Shown here: piece by piece, positions 12,848 through 25,000 of the stretch | How the letters are laid out: every line of letters begins with the position of its first letter | Numbering within the stretch: the first letter of the stretch is position 1 | NCBI RefSeq assembly: GCF_001640805.2 | Contig: NC_066837.1 | Coordinates: 20,515,341 to 20,579,340, forward strand | Direction: 5' to 3' | Source of the DNA: Lates calcarifer | Taxonomy: Eukaryota; Chordata; Actinopteri; Centropomidae | DNA: 64,000 nt | Notes under the pieces: model-generated | Seen by the model: only the letters and a program-made list of their open reading frames with translations | Told to the model about the DNA's origin: nothing | Databases searched by the model: none | Translations under genes and position numbers: made by a program

Positions 12848-12848
12848 C

Positions 12849-13040
12849 CTACTTCTTCAGCATGTCTTGCAGTGGGCCTGGCAGGTATTTCATCACTGTG
12901 TCCATGATGCTTTCCTCCTCCTCCTCATCACCACAGCCGGCCGGCACAGCCTTCTTGGGTCGGGTCAAGCTGCCGGCTGCAGGCTCCTCTACAGCGGCTG
13001 CTGCTTCAGCCTCAGCCTCCTCGCGCTTTTTCAAGCCATA
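12849..13040 (-). CDS. cplx1: Complexin exon 3, C-terminal region
   Basis: After the acceptor gaccaccag it reads [20 protein letters not shown], then [20 protein letters not shown] and [20 protein letters not shown], ending LKK and TAG at 12851-12849. It is the membrane-binding C-terminal region, with an Ala/Glu-rich stretch in place of the usual linker. Confidence 0.95.
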   Translation of the reverse strand, partial: YGLKKREEAEAEAAAAVEEPAAGSLTRPKKAVPAGCGDEEEEESIMDTVMKYLPGPLQDMLKK

Positions 13041-16000
13041 CTGGTGGTCAAATACAGAAAGTAATACTGGGAGGTTAGAAGAGTAAAAGATGCATATCAA
13101 ATGCAGGTGAAGAAAAAAACCATAACTGCTGGACACCACAATCATGTTATTTGAAAAATTCTTATTGTAAAATGTGCATTAAGTGGATTGAAGATGCTTA
13201 TCGTCCTCACTTGTCAGGTGGACAACAGTGATTGCTATCTGCTGTGTGTAAGCTTTATAGAAATTTTTGGTTTCCGATTGATTCAAGCCCCTGGAATGCC
13301 ACGAGGTGATTTTGCTGTGTTGGCTGTAGACTTCGCGGTATTGCAACCTTCGGGATCACTGATTCTCAAAGGCCCAGACAGCACTTTTTCTGTCTTTTTT
13401 CTATCTTTTCTATTTTCAATCACTGGAAATAACAGGATTTTAATCCTCTCTTTGGCAGGCCAAGTTGACTGCCAGCAATGAATATAATACAGCTGTTTAT
13501 GTGACAATTTTCTATTAAATGCAATAACACAAATAGTAATTTCTGAATGTAGTTACCATCTTTCAAGTGGTGCAGAAATGAGTCCTAAAACCCGGAAGCA
13601 AGTCAGCATTTTAGTACTTCCGGTTCCCTCGTCCTAAAGTCAATCGTTTTTTGTTTTTTTGTTTTTTTTGTTTTTTTTAATGGGTTTTTGTTTTGATGTC
13701 TGAAATAGTCTGTCGCTAACACAAACTCAAGACATTTTCACATTTTACTCTACGATATAAAGTACGTAAGAAATTACCTCACTTGTAATCTTTTAAGCTT
13801 TTCGTGTCTCGCTTACAAGTGGCTAAATAAAATCGCAGAGGTTGTCGACGTCACAAAACCGCACACGGAAACCGATTGGCTTATCAGTCCGCCTCGTTGT
13901 GTTTACTCGCGCTCTGGCAAGCCGTTGCTAATTTTCAACGATGAAATGCATTTATAAAAGAGGTAAGTGCGCTTAAATGACAAGTTGGAAGGTTAGTGGT
14001 GGTGAAGCTGACGTTAGCAATTGTGGTGTAGGTCGTTTAAAGCTTTTTACTTTTGTCGACTGTACTTAGGCTTCAAAAATCGTAACAGTGGCGTTCATTT
14101 CTGAAGATTAAGTTGCTGAACACAACGTATCACAAACGTTTGTCGGTCATGGACTGTTCCTTCTCTGTTGTGGAGTTTCTCTACCGGAAACATCTGTTAA
14201 TGAAGATTTAAGAAGGGAGTTGTCTTCTGCACTGAAAAGCTCGATACCAACTTGTGCTGATCAACAGCAGCATCACAGATTGGTGCGTGTGTGCGCGCCG
14301 GTAATATAGGGTTAAAAAAAACAGTGTGTTAACAATATTACAAAAATACTAATTAAATTTGGATTTAATTATTATGAACAATGGTCTTTGGGTGGATTTG
14401 TGTAGTAAACAGCCGCTTCCATATATTTAAGTGTCAAGTTAGAATTTCAGAAATGTTTCCAAGTCTTATGACTCAGATGGTGATGAGGACACTATTTATA
14501 AGGAAACTCATAATTACGATGTGTCATTATGCACATATACTGCTACTGATCCATCCTGTTGAACACTGAACTTCCTCCATCCTTTGGGGCCATTTCCAGT
14601 TTTCATTTTTTGAGCAGCTGCTAACTCTTTGTCTATTTCCGTTGTCTGTGTATCAGCAGTGCAATATTTTTGAAATATATGTTAAAAACAGAGTAGATGT
14701 CTTGCAAGTGTGACTTTTTAGTGTTCACACTATCACAGTGCATGTCACATGTTATGTTACAAAGCCACGCCAATTTTTCCCACCAAAACTGCATTGAGGA
14801 AAAAAAAAAATCATCAGCAGAATTTTTGAAGTATTTCAGTGACTTTAAATTTCCCAACAATAACAGGATGAAACAGATTTACAAATATGACTCTATTTGC
14901 TCTGTCATCTTTCATACTGTGGGCTGAACATGTGGAGAGTCACATACTTCAGATATAATATGGACATTTCTCGCAGTATCTGGCACAATGGATGAAGCTG
15001 ACAGAAACCTTTCAGTAACGAGTACTTTGGGAGTTGTTCCTCGCTCTTTGTTCTCCGCCGGGAGAACTTAAGGAGAATAGAGGATGTGAGGAGCCGGGGG
15101 AAGAGTGCCACTTTTCATCCCGTTGATTCACACTATTCCCCTCGGAAATGCCCAACCCACAGACTGCCTGTCTTTCACACTGCCTCTCCAATGAAGTGGT
15201 TACACTGCAGCCATTACCATCACTGAGGCCCCACAGCCCGAGATTTGAGAAGGGAAGAGCAAATGTTGTCTGGACATGAACTGACACTAGCTGCAGCTTC
15301 ACTCAAAGTGGGCACACACTAATACCGCCTCAAAATGTATAAGTATGAATTTTGTGTTTTAACAGAAACATGGTATCTAAACTTTCAAATAAAATAATGT
15401 ATCTGATCATGGCTCCTCTCCCTTTTTCCTTCAGTTCTGTACAGCTCCTTCCTGATCCTCCACTGATCTATTTTAAAATCTAGAAAAAGATAAAAATAGC
15501 ATAAAAGCAAACAAAACATAGTGTGATAATAATCTGTTTCAAATACAGGTCTGTCATAAAAAGAGTTTTGCTGTCATGGAGACAAAACACGAAGCCTTTA
15601 GAAGCTGCAAAAGATAGGGCGACATCCAAAGTCATCAAATATGGATGCAATTTAAAAAATATAAGTCGGAACTAGAACTGATTGTAGGTGATGAAGGATT
15701 TTTACCTCCCTCCATTTTAGTTTTCACATTTCTTTTAGCATTCATTGTTAGAAAATTCATCTTAAATGTATTCCCTGTGTGGTTTTCCTTTTTTTTTTTT
15801 TTTTTTAATTCTCACTCTGTTAATGACTCTGTATTTCAGCTGGTCAGTAAATCAAATCAACAGCCAATTATCTGTCATTGTCTTTATACCTTATCCCTGA
15901 TGCCTTGCCTCATCCTTTCCCTCTCTGCCTCCATCTTGGCATATTTGGCCTTCCTCTCCTCCTCCTGCTGCCTCAGCGCCTCCTGTCGCTCCTCCTCTTT

Positions 16001-19000
16001 CTTGGCTGCATCGGGGTCCTCCTCCTTCTCCTCCCCTCCCAGCATCTTGCCCACATCAGGAGGTCCTCCTGAGAAAAGGAGTGAGACAGAGAGAGAGAGT
16101 GAGAGAAAGACAGACATGAGACACAATGACAGCTCTAGCAGGCCTCTAGGATTGAGATGTCAAACTATCAAATTAGTCTGTAAGACAAAGTGGGAAAAAC
16201 AAATAGGCACAGAGACGGACTGCTGGGACTGACAAATATAGAGACAGATGAATTTGCAAACCTCAGGTGAACTATTAAAAAGAGTATCACAAAGTCAAGG
16301 AGTAAAACTGCTAATAGCTGTTACTTAATGCCAGTATACATTATTGTTTGATATCTACCTCAATACCTTTGTCCATTTTCTTTCCAAAGTCATCATAAGT
16401 TTTATTATTTTCCACTGGACTGTTCACTTGCCAAGGTGGACAAGCCTTTTTTAAGGTTATTTCAGGACGACCTGCGTCATGCTTTTCATTTCGCACAGTC
16501 ACAAGTACTGATTCAGCAAGTTGTTAACCTTCTGACACCACTGCTGCTATTTTGCACATGCTGTTGCCAAAAGCACTGTTTTCTCATTCGTAGTACATAT
16601 ATGTTGTTATTTCACTCAGGCTCAAGTTAGTGAAGCTGTAATTCTGATGAAGAAAGTCACTTGTCCTGAAAGCAGTCAGCTCTAACAATGACAAGTCCAT
16701 AATCAGCCTTAAAAATCTCCATTTGTGATTTGTGTTTACAGACTCCATCCCAGGTCATTTAAGTCCCCAAATTTTCAAAACAATACTGAAGATATGGCCT
16801 TGGTGTCTTCAGTCGTAGCAACAGACCTGATGATCAGAATCATGCAATAGAAAGACACATAGAAAAGCAGATCGATAGACTCTGTATACTCGGTATAATG
16901 CAAGAGGAGGGAAAGGAAAATGAGAGATGTGAGAGTACACAGTCTTACTATGGGTTTGAAGTTATACCTCATAACACAAGACCCTGAATATGTCTTATGC
17001 AAACCCACTTACTGTACCTGTAGGAATTATATATCTTGTAGTATAATGCCTCATGATGCCAGAAGAGAAATGCTGAGTGTTGTAAACAAGAGTAAGGGGA
17101 AAAAGAAGGAGACCTGTCACAACAGAGAAGAAAAAAAGAAAAGCCAGTGGTCTGAAGGATTTGGGCAAAGACTAGAGTAGATCAGTTGGGAGGAAGAGGA
17201 AAAAAGAGGAAAAAGAAGGAAGGACAAGGGAGATAGGGATTCAGTATACTGCAAAAACAAGACATATTTAGGAAAACAAGACGAGCATGAGGAGAGGGAG
17301 AGAATCTGTCAGAAACTATTGAGTCCAATTAACTGAGCTGTTCCAGTTAGTGGGATTACCCAGCGGTTTCTGCAGGACCAGAGAGAGAGAGAGAGTGTGA
17401 CATCTGAAAAGATGGAAAGGAGAGGGAGAAAATGAGGGAGTGGCAAGAGGAAAGTGGCAAAGTGAAGGGAGGGGAAAATCAAGGGAGAGAATAAATTAGG
17501 TGTAAAGGAAAGAGTGATGATGGAAAAGAAAAATGTAAGGGAGAGTTAAAATGGGAGGAGGAGGAGGAGGGAGGGAGGGGTTGAGAGGCAGACAAGGGGC
17601 ATCTGAGGAGAGAGAGCAAGCAACCAAGGAGGAAAGACAGAGTGCTCTGCAGCTGCCCCCGGTATCGTTAGTATTTTGACTCATCAGCATAATAAAAGTG
17701 AACTGCAGCAAAATGCGGAGAGATAAAAGACAGAAGAGATGGAGGAGAAGAAAGGATGAGGTGGCAAGGGATAAGTGCAAGAGCAGTGAAGGAGAACAAG
17801 TAGGTGAAAAAAGGAAATAAAAACATCAGGAAACTGCAGTCTATAGAGAGCAAATGATGTTTTATTCATTATGTGATTAACGCATTTTCAGATCAAATAC
17901 TTAACTGTCTTAATCTTTATAGGTTCTTTAAGAGACCTAAAAGAGAAGCCAAGAAAAACACCTGTTTAATCTACATGAGAGGTTCAGTACCTATATGTAA
18001 TGAAATAGTTTGACATTTTGGGAAATGCTTTTTTCTGGCTGAAAACTTAGATGAGAAAATGTTTACCCTTTTCACTTTCATGTTTCATAAATATGAAGGT
18101 GGAACCAGCAGAAGACTGGAAATAAGGGGAACAGTTAGCCTAGCTCTGTCCAAAGTTAGCAAAACCACTCTATCAGCACTTCTAAAGATCTCACATAAAC
18201 ACAAATATAATCAATGGTCAAATATAATATCTGGGGTTATATGTGACTATCTCATGGATGGCCACAGTGACTAATGGTCATGTGGGTTTTGTTACTTGTA
18301 GACAGAGCCAGGCTACCTGTTCACTTCTATTTCTAGTCTATATGCTAAGCCAAGCTAACTGGCTGTAACTTCAAACAGACAGAGTGGTATCGATCCTTTT
18401 ATCTTGATCTTAACAAGAAAGCAAATAAGAGTATTTCCCAAAATGTCAGTCTCTCCCTTTAAAAACTGTTGCGAGACAAAGATGGCCACCTACAGAAACG
18501 TAAGCAGGCGCTCTCTGGGAATTGCAGTGAACACCACAGCAATGAAGTTAAAATTGTACACCACCCCCGAAGATGCGAAGACGCTGAATATAAAAAAAGA
18601 ACAGAACAAGCGATCAGTCACATTAATGAGCTGCATGGATCTAACTGAAAGAGACAGAGACAGATGAGAAGGAAATTTGGAGAGAAAGTGACAACTCCAA
18701 AGTAAACTGAGATATTGCTGTATCAGCGTTTGATAAACAGTATGGAGAAGCTGACATAGCAATATCTGTCCGACCATGATACACTATCTTCTTTCCTTAT
18801 AAGTGTGTGTATGTGTGAGAGAGAAAGATAGTGAGAACGAAAGGCAGAAATTTAATTTTGGGCACAAGCTTGTGAGTTCTTGTGTGGCTGAACATTTGTT
18901 TTTCAATGCATTTTGCATGCATGTACATATAAGCATGTGTGGATGCAAAATGTCTATATGCAAAATATCCTGTATGACTTTGCATTAATGGTAACATTTA

Positions 19001-22000
19001 CATTCAAACGGCATTCTAGATAGCGGCTCATATCCTAGTTAAAGACTTACCCTGGACTATATATGCAACTTTAATCACCAGCCACCCTGTTTCCATACAT
19101 AAACACTGTATAGACACTACTGGACAACTGCATCTTAATTGTGTTGCTAGGAAACAACTTGGATCCAAGTTTATCTCTTGTCATTCGCTAATATTAGCAA
19201 ACACTGCAAAATGAGTTGGACCAATTAAGAATCAGTGTTTGCAGCAGAGTAATGTTATCCTATTCACTGATACACCCTATTTGTCTTACTTATGATTTAG
19301 TTAGCAGAACAATAAGCTTGCACATATATGCGTTGGTATCCTCAGTAATGTCAGAATTTCCCAGATGCATCCAGATTTCGCAGAGCAAGTGTAAGAGATT
19401 ATCTGACATTCTACAAAGCAGGATTCAGGATCGGCTTATGAGCCCAGTACCTGAATTGTCTCTATCAATAGAGTCCATGTAAACACTGCTATTGAATCCT
19501 GTAAATGGAGCAATGACTCACAACCAGCTAAGCCTCATTGTCAGATGATTCCCTTACCATGCACGGCCTAGATATAAGCCCTCCAGTACCTCTTTTAACT
19601 ACACTGAGCCGAACCAAAACAAACTTGGTCTGGTTTCACAAAATCTTATTAGCACATAGAGATCGTCTTTGTTCAAATGTAAAAAAGAGGATCCTGGGAG
19701 ACAAAGCCTTGAGTTATATTGAGCTATGATCCGGGCTCCTACTTTGCGAGCCATTTGTGAGAGATACAGCAGTGTCCTTTTAAACCAGAATAATTCTATT
19801 AAGCTCTCAGGCATCACATAAGCTGTGTCGAGCTATGTTTGAATGTTTCTGATTAAAGTGTCCTCACACTTTAGCCCTGCACACTGTATTAGGTTGTTGT
19901 AGTTGTCAGAATGATGTTTAATATATAAGCTAATAAAAGCCTGTAGTGGAAAGCTGACAGGTTGGCCTTTAGCCTGCTTTTATCGTTTTTGTGCAATCCA
20001 CATTACAATAGATGAGTCAACATCAGTGCAGACAAAGGCACTGTGTAGGGAAATTCTCTGTCCTGCAAAGAAAAGGCCAGTTTATATGTATATTTTGTGT
20101 GGAATTTCACTTATAGGTAAAATAAAATGCCAAATCCAACCTTTTAATAAAGTTTCCTGTTGTAGCAATCTCCTTTGAACTTTGCCCACAGAGGAAGAAT
20201 CATATTTTGATTCTTTCCTCAATACTTGAACATTGCTCCGCTTAGATAAAAGGTGTCATCTTTCTAATCCCTTTCCTTCAGAAAGTTCTTTGCTAAATCT
20301 TTGTTAAATCCAAAGTCTTCGGGCAAAGCAGTAAAAAAGACTAACCTTAGCTAACTCTCCTAGTGCTTGAACTTTTGACAGCATCAGATAAAACAGTATT
20401 TATCTGCTCTTTTCCCACTCAGGGTTCTCAAGCAAATCCCTCTCTAAATCCAAAGTGTGGTGGGAAAGCGGATGAGTATAAAGATCTAGGTTTTGGCCTT
20501 CAGGACAGAAGCCATTGTCTCAACACAGCTTATTTTATGACAGAAAAAAACGCGACTGGGGAGAAATTGGCAGGAAAGGAGGAGAAAGTGAAAGTGTGCT
20601 CACTGTTGTTCCACTGCTTCTTTATTCTCTAATTGGTGGCAGTTATGCCTTGAGTCATCTTAAATTTCCCTCAGGTGGAGCAGTGCTGCACAATGTATCA
20701 AGCAGAACTCTAAATGAGACAGCTTTACTCAGCACTGGGACTTCAGTTCACAACTGTGAGCTTGCCCTCTTGACCCACAGTTCAAAAAGTATATGTTGTT
20801 GTCATTTCTGTCATTGAATTTGTTTTCTTTTTAATTTATTCTTACGGTTTCAACACAACAGTATTTCTAATATAATTCCTGCATAGATATGTGTGTCATA
20901 TGTGTGTTTTTCGTGTAAATGCTAGTGCTGTATTGTTTATTTGTGCAGTAAATATTAAGCACCAGCTTATCATTTGGCATGTACAGTATTGTATATTTAC
21001 AACTTTAACTATGCAGCAACTACCACTTAGTTGTTGGCTTCAAAAAATATAACTTCATAGAAGTAAATGGGAGAATTACTAATTTCTTGGTACTAAATCA
21101 AAGTCAGTCATTTTCTTTAAGTAACATTTGACTGTCTTGCTAATTTCATGTCTTTTAATACAGGTGACATGTCGGCACATTTGAGGATGAAGTTCTTTAA
21201 TCCTAAAGCCTGACCAATGAATTACTTACCCAAAAATTGTGAATTTGAATGTTTTGATAGAATTCAGAATTTGATGAATGAGCAGCAACCCAGAAGCAGC
21301 CATCTTGGATTTGATAAATAAGAGACCAGGCTGCAGGTCAAACAATCTTTTTTCCTTAGGAAAGTTCCTAACTCAGTGAAATGACACAGAAAAGAGCTGG
21401 CTGAATTTTCTAAATGCTAAGGAAAGGTGTCGTCACAGACTCTTTTAGCACCGCAATTATCTTTTCCAAAGTCCTTAAGTGGTTAGAGAAGGACACAGGA
21501 AGTAATTCTTGTGACTATTTGACTGCAGCCTTGTACTCCCCGCACTGTGCTGATAACATGCTAGAGAGCAGTTAATGTGTGCCTGATTAAATACAATAGA
21601 TTTTTCAGGAAATGATTGATCTTGATGATAATGTAGTTGCAGATACCAAGACAAAGGCTGGCCCTGTGTTGAGACTGATGTTTGGTCTGCACAAAATTTA
21701 AGATTCCTCCATAAAAGTTTGGGATTGACCACAGCAGCTGCACAGTAAAGCTGCTGACACGTGGTCAGAATGTCAGCATTCCGACATATACAGTATCTAT
21801 CAGGACGCCTGTAGTTTTGACAGATTGTGCTGTACAGATGGTCCAACTGTCTTCTTGTAGCCCAGGACTCGCTGACACCACAGCAATAAGTTAAAATGTG
21901 TCTCAACTGTCCACAGAATACTCAGAGGAGAGAGCTTGCTGTTTCTCAGTCTAATATGCATTATGGAGTGAATAAGACAGTTGTCAATTCAGCAGCCATC

Positions 22001-25000
22001 AGCACATGTCATTGCTGTGATGAGGTCTACAATACTCCTGTCTAAGTGCCAGTTTTTGGAGTGGGCTGCATGTCTTCAGCTTTTTTTTTCCTAACTGAAG
22101 AGGGTGAAAGCGATGTGTTTGACATAGACAGTCAAGAGGAGAATTATAATCTGATCAGTTTGCCACTTTCTTTTTTTACAATATTCAAACTCTGACTAGA
22201 GACTACTGCTACAAGCTGGTAGGGTGGCAAACCTGTCTCATTCAAGACATTATGTTTGACATCTCTTTTTAAGTCACGTAATTTAGTCTTGGTCATTTTT
22301 GCACTGGCTAGGTTTAAAAGTACCCTGTGGAGATTTTGACCTCTTGTAGTGCAAGGGAGCAGTGTTTTCATAAGTGGCTCCCCATTTTGTCTTTTAGCAT
22401 GGATGTACAATGAGGACGCACATGGACACACACATGCAAAGAAACACAGCAATGCACCAACAAAGGCAGGAAAGAAGAAGACTGCAAGCAGGTAAATATG
22501 AATGTAAACAATGCAGATTGGTCCATCAATACAACATCTTGATCCAGAGCCTGATTATCATGAAGTGCTGTATGGATCTTGCTGATCCCCACAGGATGAT
22601 TGGGTGATGACCTTTTGCTATGTGTGGTGTAAATCCACTCTTGAGAAAGATTTTGGTCTTTGACAAGGCAAAGTATCTAAAACATTTTCCTTAAATTACA
22701 CAATAATGCTGGTTTAGGGGGCTACTAATGTTTTTGGTGATGTTTTTTGTGAACTCCTGATGTCAGTCTTTCCCATTCTGGACAATGTTTTCCTCAGTCA
22801 ATGATGTTTGCTAGACACATTCATGCCTCCACCTTGTTCATTCCTTCCAACACTTTACTGCTGTGTAGTTTCATAGCCTCTAGGGGCCACTAGTGAGTCA
22901 TAGAGGTTGGTTTTATTTCTTACTGAACAAATGAAAAATTAGCCCGTGACATGAGATAATTACTTGTTACAGTCTCACTGTAATTAATGTGTATTCAGCC
23001 ACACATCATTTTCTTGTTCTGCTGTTGCAATACACACTACTGAGTATTATTTATGAAACAATATCAGTGAACTTATCTCACGGTGTTGGGATACATTTTT
23101 TTACTTGCTTCAAGAAAATAAAGTGATTAGCTTGAGGTGAATGACCTTTAACTTGAATATGTGCTAAGCAGATAACAAAAGTATAAAACTTTTTTTTTGC
23201 CTTAAAGCAGGTGTAAAAAATTAGTTTGAATGTTTCATAAAAAGGTTCTGATACAAATAGCCTTTCCTATCCATCTCTCTGTCAGTCTCTCTCTCGCCAT
23301 TCGTGACGTAGATGGATGAATGCATTATTTATAGAATCTGGGAGTGCTGTCAAACACATGTGTAGACACACACAACCACACACACACACACACAGACTTT
23401 ACACTCAAGCTCAAGGTCAGTTTGATTAACTGAATGTGATTTGCTAGAGTAACACACAAGAAGATGAGGAAATGGTTTGTGTATGTGTGTCGCAGCAATA
23501 ACCCTGTAGACCAATCAAGCAATGGAAAGCTGATTCCCTCAGCCAATCATATTAGAGTGCTGCTAAATGGGATTTTCTGTACTTTGAGGAGTTGAGGTGA
23601 GGGAGGAAGGTCTCAAGGTGTCTTCTTTTTTTCACCTCAAAGAGCACAGGGAGCTGTAGTAGGTGTATGCAAGAATAAAAAAAAAAAAAATAAAAAATTT
23701 ATACCATTGTTAACATGATGGGGTGTTCAGATTTTATTAACAAGACATCCTTATTTTGTTTACAATATATAAAATATATAGTTTCATGTTTGTTTTGCTT
23801 GTTGAAGGACCGTGTCGACCAGTGCAACAGTTATACTGTAATGCATGTTAATAGGAACACTTCAGTATTTGTTTTGGTCTTTTAATGGGGCTTGTTGACA
23901 TTAAAAAAAAATATAATATTGCTAGCCTTGTCCTTTAATTTCTTGTCAAGAAGTCTCAGCAGCCTTTCAATATCAATATTAACTGGTTTGCTAATCCTGT
24001 ATGTAATCCAGGCTGAGCAGTCATTGAAAAACAATGCACAACATTGAGCATAGTGAGGTTGCCTCTAGTTCACTTACACTCACTTTCTGTCTTTTATCCT
24101 TTGTGAGTTGCACCACTGACAGCCATTTCAAAAACACATCGTTTTGCAAAATAAAAATAAAAAAACACTGAGTTTGTATTGTATTGTCAGTGCAGCCTCC
24201 AAAAGGATTAAAAATTAAATATGTTTTGTTTTTCCTTTGAGTCTGTCACAAAGCTTTAGTCAGGACTAGGCCATTCACTGTCATAAGCTATTTTAAGTAT
24301 CATCAGCACAGTACGCTGTAGAAGTCATAAAGTGTCTTATCCAGAGAGCACATACATTTTAACACTTCTGGTGTCAGCCTAGAGAAAATATGAGCCAGTG
24401 ATCCTATCTTCATCTTCAATTAGCTGTCCAAAATAAGAGCTGTCATACTGTCAAATTCAAATGAATGTTTTATTGATATTAAAATGAATAAAATGTAAGT
24501 ATGGTTCATGTTTAACAGAACTCTTTGTTCCTGTGGCAGATTGCTTACCCACTTTGGCAAACCACACATTTATTTATGAGACATAATAAAAGTTAAATGT
24601 TTGTTAACTTGGTAATTAAAGTTTCCCATTGACTTAGAGACCGCCCTGCTGACTTTTCGACAAATGCAGTCAAGGTTTGACTGCTGCCTGAGGCATTCAG
24701 GGTTTGACTGAGCTTCATGCCTTGGGACCATTGTCTGCCTCACTTAACAGCCCAATATTCTGTCAAACTTAGTTCAGCTTTTAGGGGTTAGGAAGTGCCG
24801 AGTCAGCACCAAGGCACTCAGGGGCAAAATCAATCAATGCACAAGGAAACCACAGCGATTCCTAAATTTAAGGTTTGGAGCAGAAGCTGCTTGAGGGCTT
24901 TTTTCATGGCTCCAAAAGTAACAACAGTTCTTAACTGATTAATAATAATCCCGACTGTACAAAGAAGCACATCTTATATCATGTTTGTTCATAGGATGAG

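Larger units (their letters stand above)
11315..12848 (-). other. Complexin 3' UTR (inferred)
   Basis: On the - strand this runs from the stop codon to the polyadenylation signal near 11,340. It is AT-rich with short T- and A-runs and no convincing frame. It includes repeated gctaacgtta motifs around 12,579-12,610 and a palindrome next to the stop codon. Confidence 0.5.

Noticed and set aside
12862..13086. + strand frames overlapping complexin exon 3
   Set aside because: Antisense shadows of the real - strand exon.
15012..15302. 96-codon - strand frame in complexin intron 2
   Set aside because: Slightly CpG-rich but no family, start context or matching splice phase with the complexin exons.
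21475..21906. 143-codon - strand open frame
   Set aside because: It is the longest frame in intron DNA, but I see no recognisable motif, splice context, promoter or codon bias; likely chance.
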